The position numbers were made by a program, and so were the translations under genes. A stretch of DNA of 62,554 bases from CAZTPC01 sp964615565 (GTDB lineage Bacteria > Patescibacteriota > Saccharimonadia > Saccharimonadales > AWTP1-31). Below the pieces are notes generated by a model that was given only the letters and a program-made list of their open reading frames with translations, was not told the origin of the DNA and did not search any database. How positions within the stretch are numbered: position 1 is the stretch's first letter; each line of letters starts with the position of its first letter. This document shows positions 1 through 7,555 of the stretch, piece by piece. The stretch is taken from positions 1 through 62,554 of the forward strand of contig CAZTPC010000004.1 in the NCBI GenBank assembly GCA_964615565.1, given 5' to 3'.

Positions 1-122
1 TTGAGGTGTTTTTGGTTTTGAGTACCAACAAACGAAGTTCCCTGCAGGGCTTTGAGCTCTTCTATGAGGAACTGGCTTCTTCGAAGCTTATGAGTCGAAT
101 CCGTAGATTACGTTCTTCCTAA
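1..122 (+). CDS. 3' end of an unidentified gene (partial)
   Basis: One plus-strand frame (codons starting at base 3) stays open from the window edge to a TAA at 120-122 and encodes about 39 residues that end in an arginine-rich stretch (MSRIRRLRSS). The other two plus frames close almost at once. A hairpin at about 119-137 and a strong Rho-independent terminator follow directly, as expected for the end of a gene. The beginning lies outside the window and the visible tail does not identify a family. Confidence 0.45.
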   Translation, partial: EVFLVLSTNKRSSLQGFELFYEELASSKLMSRIRRLRSS

Positions 123-147
123 AGTGTAGCTTTAGGCCAGAATAGTT

Positions 148-185
148 AAAGGCATATCTGTTGCGATCAACAGGTGTGCCTTTTT
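148..185 (+). terminator. Rho-independent terminator
   Basis: An interrupted inverted repeat (AAAGGCA..CTGTTG, loop CGAT, CAACAG..TGCCTTT) is followed by a run of T. It closes the transcript entering from the left edge and separates it from nrdR. Confidence 0.85.
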
Positions 186-241
186 ACATAGTTATACCCA
201 CTTAACCACAACCTTTTCCACTGGATAATTCTCTTGCCGTA

Positions 242-276
242 TGTCAATATATTGTCATGGTATGTATATATTGTGG
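242..276 (+). promoter_or_regulatory. Tandem NrdR-box-like sites at the nrdR start
   Basis: CAATATATTG at 245-254 is a perfect palindrome whose core matches the NrdR box consensus (roughly ACACAATATATTGTGT). A second, weaker copy, GTATATATTGTG, lies at 264-275, about 19 bases downstream and inside the first codons of nrdR. A possible promoter lies upstream (TTAACC 202-207, 16-base spacer, GATAAT 224-229). The placement suggests that NrdR represses its own gene. The consensus match is from memory. Confidence 0.45.
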
Positions 277-655
277 TAACCCTACAAAAGTCACTAACAG
301 CCGTCCCCAGAAGCGCTCCAATGGCGTGTGGAGGAGACGTGAGTGTCTAGAATGCTCTGCAGTTGTCACTAGCTTAGAAAAGATTGACCTAGAGACAGCT
401 GTGACGGTTGCAGCCAGGGGCAAACTAAAACCTTTCTCACATGACACCTTATTTGTAAGTGTCTACGAATCCCTACGACACAGGCCCGACGCCGTGTCTG
501 ATGCAACGCAGCTAACCGACACCGTTATTACATTACTCACCAAGCAAGTAGTTGATGGCTCTATTGATAGAGCCCTAATCATTAAGGTTACTGGCACAGT
601 GCTGGAACGGTTTGATAACGCCGCAGCGTCTCACTACAGGGCGTTCCACAAATAA
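257..655 (+). CDS. nrdR: Transcriptional repressor NrdR (zinc ribbon plus ATP-cone)
   Basis: NrdR senses ATP and dATP through an ATP-cone and represses ribonucleotide reductase genes. The 132 residues show both halves of the family: a zinc ribbon with Cys pairs at 3/6 and 30/33 and the family signature RRRECLEC, then an ATP-cone from about residue 47 to the end. It is slightly shorter than the usual 150 or so residues. No Shine-Dalgarno precedes the ATG, and NrdR-box-like sequence overlaps the start, which points to autoregulation. No ribonucleotide reductase gene lies in this window. It converges with the glycosyltransferase gene, with only 16 bases between the stops. Confidence 0.9.
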   Translation: MVCIYCGNPTKVTNSRPQKRSNGVWRRRECLECSAVVTSLEKIDLETAVTVAARGKLKPFSHDTLFVSVYESLRHRPDAVSDATQLTDTVITLLTKQVVDGSIDRALIIKVTGTVLERFDNAAASHYRAFHK

Positions 656-671
656 CCACGCTTGGGTAGCT

Positions 672-2270
672 CTATATAACTGTACGATTGTCGGTGGTCT
701 TTGCGGCTTTATCGGTTACGTCGAATTTATCGAGGTACCAGCCAAACATGAGACGGGTCTGGGCGTTAATAGCAGCCGATGCATTGAACAGAATAGTAGT
801 AAACGGCAATAGCACCCATTGGAGGACCATAAAGACTGTACGATGCTTCTTGTAGCGCGCTGGCTTGGGAGGAAGCATCTTGAGGCTTAGATAAAGCGTA
901 GCAAGGATGCCGACCATAGCTAGGGTCTGGATATTACCTGCAATAATTGGCAATTGGTTAGAAGAGAAATCCCTTGGGTGAACCAAGCTAGGTACGTAAC
1001 CGGCACCAGCAAGAATTAGCGGCGCAGTCGCCCAGCTAATATGTCCTTCGAATAACCTAGAGAGCTTGGTAATAAGATCCCATTTTGGAACCTTGTTCTC
1101 CGTAAAGAAGCCTTTTTCTACTACGTAGGCGATATCGGACGCACCCCAGGCCCAGCGTCGAAGCTGGATAAACTGTGACTTAATGGTCTTCATGTAAGAA
1201 GATGAGAAAACCGCATCCTGGTGGATTGGTAGGTACATTGGGTACACCTCGTGTTGTCCATCGAAGCGGAAGTAGGTTCGCCAGTAATGGTGACCGTCCT
1301 CTACTACTGTTCTCACGCTCCAGAAGTCTGTCGCGATTAGTGCAGCCATACCTTGTGAATGTGACGAGAAGTTGCGCAGTACATGTGGACGAGTTGAAAC
1401 AACCGTATTCCAGAATGTATTCCCTGTAGCAATAACGCGCATGGGCGCCGGTGCATCCCAGATGTTATTCGTAAACACCACCGTCGGCTGGAACGAAGCA
1501 TATAGTGGATTAGGGCAAATAACATATAGGTACGTGAGTTCAGCAAAGTAGCTCTTGTCCGGACGGTTATCGGCGTCTAGCGTCGTTACTACTACATGAT
1601 TTGGGTCGATCTTCTTCTTTTTTAGGTACTCTTCAAACTTGCGTGCAGCATAAGTAATATTACCTCCCTTACCCCTAACTTCATCTGGGTTAAGCGGATG
1701 CTTATACGTAAGTGTATCGGCGAACTTATCGCCGTACTCTTTGGCAAGCTCTAACACAGGCTTCTCTGCCTTGGCACCGTCCCGACCTTCATACGCTAAT
1801 ACAAGAATTACCTTTTTCATGTCATAGTTCGAGTCGATAACTGATTGAATGGTTGGTTCCAGGATCTCCCTAGTCTCGTTATATGTCGCGATAAAGACTG
1901 CATGAATGACGTCATCCGGCTTTATATCCTTAACCCGGGCTAAGTTCTCTTGATGCCAACTTGGTGCCTTCCTATCTTTTGCAATCTTACCGGCTTGAAG
2001 ATCGGCCACCATACCCTGCCAATCCAACTTCTTGAATTCCTCCATTTTATGCAGCCCCTGGAAGTTGCGTGCCAACATGGCCACCGATTTAACAAACCAA
2101 AGTAAGATATACAGGATAGTAATAAACACAAAGATATGGGGCGCAAAGAAACTAATTACAAACGGCAGAATGAAAATACTCCAGGTCACTATCCCTGGAA
2201 GCATTTCGAAAAACCGATAACGATGACTGCGGTCTTTCTCGTAAGGGATTTCAATATCTTGTACGCGCAT
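672..2270 (-). CDS. Membrane glycosyltransferase family 2 (cellulose/hyaluronan synthase-like)
   Basis: A 532-residue inner-membrane GT2 enzyme that probably polymerises or transfers a sugar to a surface polymer. Two N-terminal membrane spans lie at about 24-45 and 47-68. The catalytic GT-A region follows, with VTTLDADNRPD (the DxD-type metal site at 232-234), an acidic EDG motif near 324 and QLRRW at 369-373, the signature of processive synthases. At least three more hydrophobic spans follow near 400-510. The sugar and product cannot be told from the sequence. The small membrane protein orf118 ends two bases before this start, so the two are probably co-transcribed and may work together. Confidence 0.85.
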   Translation of the reverse strand: MRVQDIEIPYEKDRSHRYRFFEMLPGIVTWSIFILPFVISFFAPHIFVFITILYILLWFVKSVAMLARNFQGLHKMEEFKKLDWQGMVADLQAGKIAKDRKAPSWHQENLARVKDIKPDDVIHAVFIATYNETREILEPTIQSVIDSNYDMKKVILVLAYEGRDGAKAEKPVLELAKEYGDKFADTLTYKHPLNPDEVRGKGGNITYAARKFEEYLKKKKIDPNHVVVTTLDADNRPDKSYFAELTYLYVICPNPLYASFQPTVVFTNNIWDAPAPMRVIATGNTFWNTVVSTRPHVLRNFSSHSQGMAALIATDFWSVRTVVEDGHHYWRTYFRFDGQHEVYPMYLPIHQDAVFSSSYMKTIKSQFIQLRRWAWGASDIAYVVEKGFFTENKVPKWDLITKLSRLFEGHISWATAPLILAGAGYVPSLVHPRDFSSNQLPIIAGNIQTLAMVGILATLYLSLKMLPPKPARYKKHRTVFMVLQWVLLPFTTILFNASAAINAQTRLMFGWYLDKFDVTDKAAKTTDNRTVI

Positions 2271-2272
2271 TG

Positions 2273-2629
2273 TTAACTCAGCATCAACAGTGCGTTACTA
2301 ACGATGACGGTGAGAACACTAAGCAATGTCCCAAAGCCTAATATTGCTAAGGCGTAACTTCTGTGGCGACCAAATATCTTAGCGCTCAGAGCTACCCCGA
2401 GACCAAATGTAACTAACCCAAAGAAGATAAATGCCAGGAAGTCGGACTGTTTACCTGCTGTATAGGCACTAATACCCAGGTTTGGTCGGTATTGGGTTAT
2501 GTAATTACCACCCTGTCCGCTACTGAGCTTTAGAAGTATTAGCACAGTGCCAAGGAGTACGAGAAAACCATTAATGGTTAAGAGTAAGAGAACAATTCGA
2601 TCATGAAGGTACTTTTGTGATATTTCCAT
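2273..2629 (-). CDS. Small membrane protein of unknown function
   Basis: 118 residues with about three hydrophobic spans (near 10-35, 65-85 and 92-115) and a loop between the first two. No family recognised. It directly precedes the GT2 gene with a two-base gap, so it may be a partner or stabilising subunit of that glycosyltransferase. Its ATG has no Shine-Dalgarno. A TACAAT box ends nine bases upstream, so the leader would be very short or absent. Confidence 0.7.
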   Translation of the reverse strand: MEISQKYLHDRIVLLLLTINGFLVLLGTVLILLKLSSGQGGNYITQYRPNLGISAYTAGKQSDFLAFIFFGLVTFGLGVALSAKIFGRHRSYALAILGFGTLLSVLTVIVSNALLMLS

Positions 2630-2665
2630 ATGGTATAAATTGTAGCACTTATTTGAGTACTTAGC

Positions 2666-2740
2666 TGGTGCGGACGGAGGGAGTCGAACCCTCGTCTCAA
2701 CCTTGGGAAGGTTACATATTAGCCGTTATACGACGCCCGC
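2666..2740 (-). tRNA. tRNA-Gly (CCC)
   Basis: A full cloverleaf can be folded on the minus strand: acceptor GCGGGCG/CGTCCGC, D arm, anticodon loop TTCCCAA (anticodon CCC, reads GGG), T arm with GGTTCGACTCC, discriminator A and an encoded CCA at 2668-2666. It lies downstream of tRNA-Thr on the same strand and is probably part of the same transcript. Confidence 0.93.
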
Positions 2741-2770
2741 ATGAGAGACAAGCTTGCTTTCTAAGGTAAT

Positions 2771-2846
2771 TGGAGCCACCTAGCAGGATCGAACTGCTGA
2801 CCTACGCGTTACGAGTGCGTCGCTCTACCAACTGAGCTAAGGTGGC
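2771..2846 (-). tRNA. tRNA-Thr (CGT)
   Basis: Minus-strand cloverleaf with acceptor GCCACCT/AGGTGGC, D arm AGCTCAGTTGGTAGAGC, anticodon loop CTCGTAA (anticodon CGT, reads ACG), T loop TTCGATC and encoded CCA. The last pair of the anticodon stem (positions 31/39) is an A-C mismatch. A TATAAT box lies about 12 bases upstream of the 5' end (plus positions 2860-2865). Confidence 0.93.
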
Positions 2847-2875
2847 CTAATGCTTAGGGATTATATCAAATACAG

Positions 2876-2904
2876 TTGCTTTTTACCCCTTAAATTGCTA
2901 TTAT
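2876..2904 (+). promoter_or_regulatory. Promoter of tRNA-Asp
   Basis: TTGCTT (2876-2881), a 17-base spacer and TATTAT (2899-2904) face tRNA-Asp. The predicted start near 2911 leaves a leader of about 47 bases. Confidence 0.6.
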
Positions 2905-2957
2905 TTAGCCTGTCATTTTGTTACGGCTAGGAGTTAGCCAATACGCATGATATACGC

Positions 2958-3035
2958 GGGCCCGTGGTGTAGCTGGCCTAACACGCCTCCCTGTCACGGA
3001 GGAGATCGCCGGTTCGAATCCGGTCGGGCCCGCCA
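2958..3035 (+). tRNA. tRNA-Asp (GTC)
   Basis: Plus-strand cloverleaf with acceptor GGGCCCG/CGGGCCC, anticodon stem CCTCC/GGAGG around loop CTGTCAC (anticodon GTC), T arm GCCGGTTCGAATCCGGT, discriminator G and encoded CCA. It is the last tRNA before the accessory block and so a candidate insertion landmark, although no copy of its 3' end was found at the far side of that block. Confidence 0.95.
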
Positions 3036-3045
3036 GATACGTATC

Positions 3046-3074
3046 TTGACATACTACCATTTATGTGGTAGTAT
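3046..3074 (+). promoter_or_regulatory. Promoter of the accessory block
   Basis: Consensus -35 TTGACA (3046-3051), a 17-base spacer and -10 TAGTAT (3069-3074, preceded by GG). It drives the gene at 3100 through an A-rich leader of about 19 bases that has no Shine-Dalgarno. The promoter is nested in the tRNA-Asp terminator hairpin. Confidence 0.7.
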
Positions 3075-3078
3075 TTTT
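3051..3078 (+). terminator. Terminator of tRNA-Asp, overlapping the next promoter
   Basis: Perfect inverted repeat ATACTACC / GGTAGTAT around an eight-base loop, followed by TTTT. The right arm of the hairpin is also the -10 region of the promoter for the next gene. Confidence 0.75.
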
Positions 3079-3099
3079 ATGTAAACGAAAAACAAAAAA

Positions 3100-4320
3100 A
3101 TGGTCGCCAAACAAGAACTAGCCCCTACAACCGTACCTATGGAAGAAATAGCTCCTCAGCCTGCAAGCCTGGAGCTAGAGGGTTTTCCTCAGCAGAGTAT
3201 AAAAGAAGTCGGTCATGCGGCAATAGCTAACGAAATCCAAGACCCGGAGCAGCCCGTGGAAGTACTGATAGGGAGATATGACCACCTAACCACTCCTCTA
3301 TCTGGCGATCTCGACACGTTAAAGCGTGACCTTGAACTTGGTAACGGACCAGACAGTAGCTCGTATCTTGAGTCAGTTGCCTGGCAAGCCGAGCAAGATT
3401 TGCCTAACGCCAGAGTAGCCATCAACATACCAATTAACGCATTACCACGTTTTCTAAAAACAGGAAGTTACATACCCGCAACAGAAAGCGGTGTTGGTAC
3501 TTCGTCTGGCCGAGCCGAACAGGAACTAAAACGTGGCTACAGAACTGCCGATGAACAGCCACTTGTTTATGGATACTTAACTACGACAGACGCTTCTACT
3601 GTTGAGCAGCCGGAGGTATTTGGCTATGGCGGTGTAATCGTTCGGTTAACTCCTGAAAAAACAGCCGATTCAACCTTCACAAGCTCGGACAGCATGGATA
3701 TGGGCATGACTAAAGATAGCTTGCGAAGCCTAAATGACGCCTTGCTAATTGAGGAGTCGAGACGACTTCGGGCTCAGACTGGGGCAATTGGTAGCAAAAC
3801 ACGTTATGTTGAATCTCAAATCCACGGTGGTGTGGCTACTCCAAACATCGAGTCTTTGTCGGTACCATTGGATGTCAGTGAGAAAACGACAGGTGAAGCT
3901 TTGGCCGAAACAATTGCTATGCTCGAGACTGAACTACCTAACGCTGAACGAATTGTGCGCATAGACGCCACCGACAGCCTAGAGAATGCGGCCAGGGTTC
4001 TTGAGTTAGCCCAGCAATATCCTGGCACTAAAATTGAACTCGTGGTTCGGTCAAGTACCGTAGGTGGCGACACCGACCCACGACAGACCCCTTTTATTGG
4101 CAATAAAGACGGTAGTCGTCCTGAGCTTGCAGTAGCTCATGACCGTATGGAAACAAGGTTTAGTGACCTCTCGGCCAAGCTGACCAGTTTTGCACAAAAA
4201 AATGGACTTAGTGCGTTACCAGATAATATCAGCGTCCAAAAAGGTGTCTATGATAGAAGCTTCTCTGCCAGAAAAGAAAGTCATGACCCAGCTGGCTTGA
4301 TCAACAAGCAAGTTGCGTAA
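3100..4320 (+). CDS. Accessory protein, possible ADP-ribosyltransferase-like (DUF3626-like) domain
   Basis: 406 residues with no signal peptide or membrane span. Residues about 105-245 have a layout I associate with DUF3626 or ART-like proteins: a hydrophobic strand and TSSGRAEQEL near 134-143, VYGYL at 156-160, YGGVIVRL near 176-183, TFTSSDS at 192-198 and YVESQIHGG at 236-244. The rest, from about 250, is a polar helical region. If the assignment holds, it could modify a protein or nucleic acid with ADP-ribose, but catalysis is not shown by the sequence. It is the first gene after tRNA-Asp, has its own consensus promoter and is followed by a terminator. Confidence 0.5.
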   Translation: MVAKQELAPTTVPMEEIAPQPASLELEGFPQQSIKEVGHAAIANEIQDPEQPVEVLIGRYDHLTTPLSGDLDTLKRDLELGNGPDSSSYLESVAWQAEQDLPNARVAINIPINALPRFLKTGSYIPATESGVGTSSGRAEQELKRGYRTADEQPLVYGYLTTTDASTVEQPEVFGYGGVIVRLTPEKTADSTFTSSDSMDMGMTKDSLRSLNDALLIEESRRLRAQTGAIGSKTRYVESQIHGGVATPNIESLSVPLDVSEKTTGEALAETIAMLETELPNAERIVRIDATDSLENAARVLELAQQYPGTKIELVVRSSTVGGDTDPRQTPFIGNKDGSRPELAVAHDRMETRFSDLSAKLTSFAQKNGLSALPDNISVQKGVYDRSFSARKESHDPAGLINKQVA

Positions 4321-4367
4321 GATTGAAATAGTTCCAGACTTCTTCCGCTATGGCCCGCCAAACTATG

Positions 4368-4400
4368 AACACTTCGTAAAGAAGTGTTTTTTGTTATTAT
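4368..4400 (+). terminator. Terminator fused to the next -10 box
   Basis: AACACTTC, loop GTAAA, GAAGTGTT, then TTTT (4368-4392) forms a clear Rho-independent terminator. TATTAT at 4395-4400 follows three bases later and ends exactly six bases before the ATG of the next gene, so it is a likely -10 box giving a leaderless transcript. Confidence 0.75.
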
Positions 4401-4406
4401 TAGCCC

Positions 4407-5339
4407 ATGACACATGAGGACGAGCGTACTAACCAAGCACCAATTACAGACCCAGCGAGGAACTCCCCTGGATTGAGAGAAGATCACACTTCAGAACATG
4501 TGCCCTTAACGGGCTCCTTTGTTGAGCATGATCCAGAAGACGATGAGCTACTACTCGGACTCGACGGCGAACCCGATAATGACTGGCTCCGCGAAGCACA
4601 AATGTCTAGTTGGTTTGTAGACCCTATAGGTACCGCAGCCGTGCGAGAAGCTGACGGGCTCCCTCCTGTGGACGAGGATGATTATGCTCGATGGTTGGCT
4701 GAACAATCGCCAGAAAAACTACATTTTCTTGGTTTAGCTCGGGAGCAACAAACAAGAACAGTTAGGCTTGGGGAGCAGGTTCGTAAGGCTTTACTAACAT
4801 CTGTACCTGAGCTGTATGAAGCTCGCTTGCCCCAAAAACTAGAGGCTAAACTAGACGGAATAAATTACGCGATTGGCTTTAACCAAACCATGGCCAGTAC
4901 TGCGGAAGAGGCAGCCGCTTACTTGCATGAAACCCGGGGGATCGACTTTACCAACTATTCCCTAGCCCATCGATTTCTTATGTACGACCAATCGATGCAT
5001 GATGACGCCGGCACACTTGGCCAGGACAGTTCCAGCGGAATAGCACGTGCGATTGAGAGCGGGTACTTTGGCAATCCTGAGATCGGGCGCTTTGTTGCTG
5101 TCTTCCCAGAAACAGATACTGAAGCCCGGGGAGCTACAGGCGACCGACTAGCAAACGCAGTAAGCCTAGATGAAACGATACTCCCCGATGATGCAATCGT
5201 ACGCTATGAGGATGAACGCGGTCAGCACACCTCATTAAACTCCAAATACGTGGCTGGATTTATAGATGAAACTGGTTCCTTTTGGTATAACAATAGTTTC
5301 CTTGTATCCGACCAAGCGGTGCTATCTCCTCTTACATAA
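4407..5339 (+). CDS. Accessory protein of unknown function (310 aa)
   Basis: No family recognised. The first 80 residues are acidic and polar and look disordered (cluster DPEDDELLLGLDGEPDND). The middle, about 95-165, is helical, and the C-terminal third contains short strand-like segments (RFVAVFP, IVRYEDERG, YVAGFIDETGSFWYNN). It has no signal peptide or membrane span. The start is set by a TATTAT box that ends six bases before the ATG, with no Shine-Dalgarno. Placement between two other accessory genes suggests a shared but unknown role. Confidence 0.65.
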   Translation: MTHEDERTNQAPITDPARNSPGLREDHTSEHVPLTGSFVEHDPEDDELLLGLDGEPDNDWLREAQMSSWFVDPIGTAAVREADGLPPVDEDDYARWLAEQSPEKLHFLGLAREQQTRTVRLGEQVRKALLTSVPELYEARLPQKLEAKLDGINYAIGFNQTMASTAEEAAAYLHETRGIDFTNYSLAHRFLMYDQSMHDDAGTLGQDSSSGIARAIESGYFGNPEIGRFVAVFPETDTEARGATGDRLANAVSLDETILPDDAIVRYEDERGQHTSLNSKYVAGFIDETGSFWYNNSFLVSDQAVLSPLT

Positions 5340-5378
5340 TTAGGAGAACCTTAACGGATGGGACAACAAGTCAAGAAA

Positions 5379-5407
5379 TTGACAATAACTGTCTTTTATG
5401 CTAATAT
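5379..5407 (+). promoter_or_regulatory. Promoter of the 288-residue accessory gene
   Basis: TTGACA (5379-5384), a 17-base spacer and TAATAT (5402-5407). A small GACA/TGTC hairpin followed by TTTT lies between the two boxes. The leader is about 45 bases and contains AGGAA some 10 bases before the ATG. Confidence 0.75.
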
Positions 5408-5458
5408 TTATTCAAGATACACAAAGACAAAAACATTACAGATTAGGAATAAGAAGTT

Positions 5459-6325
5459 ATGCAAAAAGACCTACCAATCGATCAAACCCCGCAAGATACA
5501 CAGCCTACCTACCCTACTGGTCTCGGTGGTAATGCCGCCCTACCCCTTGGTGAACAGCTATACCTGCAAAAGGTTGATTTCCTTGAGGGTGTGCTTCAGC
5601 AACAAACAGGAGCTGACCTATCAGCACAACGTGGGACACTTATAAATGCCTTGGGCGGTCACCGTGAGGTTGAGCGAGCTGATGTGTGGGAAGCGGTCAA
5701 AAAAAATGAAGCAAGTCGTGCTCATCGAGAAGTAGACACAATTCTCATTGAAGAATCTGCAAATATCGCAAAGCCTTCTGAGGATAGAGATATCTTTGAT
5801 ACTATTGCAGCGCAAGTTGCCGTTGATATGCGAGGCACAACTGAACCCGGTAAACTAGCCCACGCCCCTGATACCGTCGACTTCAGTACAGGTGGCGAAC
5901 TAGGCAGCCTCATTGAAACAGATGAGCTAGACGACCCAGTCGTATTGGCTAAAGCAACCAAGGCCATTCGCTTGCTCGTAGTTGATGGTCTGTACAAAGT
6001 AAACAGATGGGGCAACGCTGATCAGCTTAATACAGCGTTAAGACTGATCGAGACTTACACAGAATGGGTACCTGACTTTAATCCAAATGAAGCCGGACTA
6101 GGCGAGGCTAAGGCAAGTCTTACTATGTCGCTAGCCGCCATTCAGGTAGACCAGGATAGTAAGCCTAACTACCAATACGCGAAGCCTGAGCGAGCATATC
6201 TAGTTGCCCAAACTGCAGGTGGGCTGAAACAAATACGCCGTACAGACGCACACATGTTCTTACGTTATCGGGACTTTGAACTACCGGAAGAAGAGACTGA
6301 ATCGGATGATTCAGAATCAAGTTGA
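5459..6325 (+). CDS. Accessory protein of unknown function (288 aa)
   Basis: Cytoplasmic, acidic, mostly helical protein with no recognised family. Residues about 35-110 are predicted to be long helices, and about 150-230 resemble a repeat of helical hairpins (VLAKATKAIRLLVVDGLY, LNTALRLIETYTEW). The tail is very acidic and serine-rich (EEETESDDSESS). A consensus promoter precedes it and a weak AGGAA Shine-Dalgarno supports the start. It ends 38 bases before the Fic gene and may be co-transcribed with it, so a role as partner or inhibitor of the Fic protein is possible but unproven. Confidence 0.65.
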   Translation: MQKDLPIDQTPQDTQPTYPTGLGGNAALPLGEQLYLQKVDFLEGVLQQQTGADLSAQRGTLINALGGHREVERADVWEAVKKNEASRAHREVDTILIEESANIAKPSEDRDIFDTIAAQVAVDMRGTTEPGKLAHAPDTVDFSTGGELGSLIETDELDDPVVLAKATKAIRLLVVDGLYKVNRWGNADQLNTALRLIETYTEWVPDFNPNEAGLGEAKASLTMSLAAIQVDQDSKPNYQYAKPERAYLVAQTAGGLKQIRRTDAHMFLRYRDFELPEEETESDDSESS

Positions 6326-6363
6326 GCAATTAAGTAGATACTTCAGAAAGATAAAAACAAAAA

Positions 6364-7548
6364 ATGACAAACGGCACTACCCCACCAATCCAAAAAATAA
6401 ACCTAATGGGTGACCAAGATCGAGTTCCACATGGTGGTGAGGCTGCCATTGCCAGCGAACTTGTTAATCACTTTGCAGAAATCACACAGCTAGCCGATGC
6501 AGAACTTCGTCGTGACTATCTAGGACACCTGCCAAAAGAAGACTTTATTACAGAAGTTCAAACTGTTAACGCGATTATACGCGGACAAGAAACCGGGAGC
6601 ATACAGCCCTTCGATAATGAGAGTACAGTATTGGCTACACATGACGTACCGCGAAAAGCCGACCAAGAGGAATTAATGGGAGACATCTGGGAAGGTGTGC
6701 AAAAAATCCTAACCGACCCAGAGCTTGATGCCGAGAAAGCGCTTGAATACGCTGGCGCCCTTACTGGTCTAGGAATCTTATATATCCACCCTTTTGATGA
6801 CTCCAACGGACGTACATCGCGAACATTCGCACGAGTAATCCGTGAAGGAACGGACGATGGTCTGTCTGCTGATCTAGAAAACTCACTGAGTGAAGATGGG
6901 GCAAGTTATGAACGGCTCAACAACCTCATGTTTGGTGGCTATATTAATGACGCCGTGCCAAGTTACTCGAGTATGCAGGAGGGTCGTGACTTCCCTGAAT
7001 TCATGAGTAATGTTAGACGAGTAAACTATAACCCTAGTGATGAGCCACTAGTCCTTGCTTATGACGAGGTCGCCAAAGACCAGGGGGTGATAGACAACTT
7101 CAGGAAATCGAACTTCGCTTACTATACAATGGCGACCTTCATGAAGAATATTGACCAAGAGGGCTATGAGCAAATCAAGAGCCATATCGGCGATGATGGT
7201 GTCTTAGAGTTTGGTGCTGCACTTGAAGAACTAGCGCAAGGCGAACGGGCGATAGAATACATGTCGCAGCTTCGTGATGCAGACCAATATGTGCGGGCCC
7301 TGTTTGTTAAGCGCTTTGTTGAGGCCATGACTGATGGTGCCAGCGCCACTTTGCGCCGAGAGGAAACAGCAATGATTGAACGTTCAGCAGCCAAAGAAGA
7401 AGCAACTTCTCCGTCAGATAGACTTGGGAAGCTACTCCTTGCTCAGTCCGTAGAACGCCCTGATAGCGGTCGTGAAATAGTAGTCAGGGATTTGATAGTT
7501 GCCAGCCACCAAGCCTACAGTAAACAGCGTCGAACCGAAGCTGCTTAG
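6364..7548 (+). CDS. Fic-domain protein with a variant catalytic motif
   Basis: Fic enzymes transfer AMP or another nucleotide moiety to target proteins. The 394-residue protein has the Fic core at about 85-165, with the motif HPFDDSNGRTSR at 142-153. It keeps the catalytic His142, the acidic metal ligand, the anion-binding NGR and the final Arg, but has Ser where the canonical HxFx(D/E)GN(G/K)RxxR has the first Gly. I see no clear (S/T)xxxE(G/N) inhibitory helix. The C-terminal 200 residues are helical and unassigned. There is no signal peptide. The ATG follows an A-rich, Shine-Dalgarno-free leader like that of the gene at 3100. The next gene starts seven bases after the stop. Confidence 0.8.
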   Translation: MTNGTTPPIQKINLMGDQDRVPHGGEAAIASELVNHFAEITQLADAELRRDYLGHLPKEDFITEVQTVNAIIRGQETGSIQPFDNESTVLATHDVPRKADQEELMGDIWEGVQKILTDPELDAEKALEYAGALTGLGILYIHPFDDSNGRTSRTFARVIREGTDDGLSADLENSLSEDGASYERLNNLMFGGYINDAVPSYSSMQEGRDFPEFMSNVRRVNYNPSDEPLVLAYDEVAKDQGVIDNFRKSNFAYYTMATFMKNIDQEGYEQIKSHIGDDGVLEFGAALEELAQGERAIEYMSQLRDADQYVRALFVKRFVEAMTDGASATLRREETAMIERSAAKEEATSPSDRLGKLLLAQSVERPDSGREIVVRDLIVASHQAYSKQRRTEAA

Positions 7549-7555
7549 GGTAAAT

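Noticed and set aside
5358..5645. Basic 95-residue reading frame overlapping the 288-residue gene
   Set aside because: It overlaps the promoter and the start of a better gene in another frame and has no plausible ribosome site or family.
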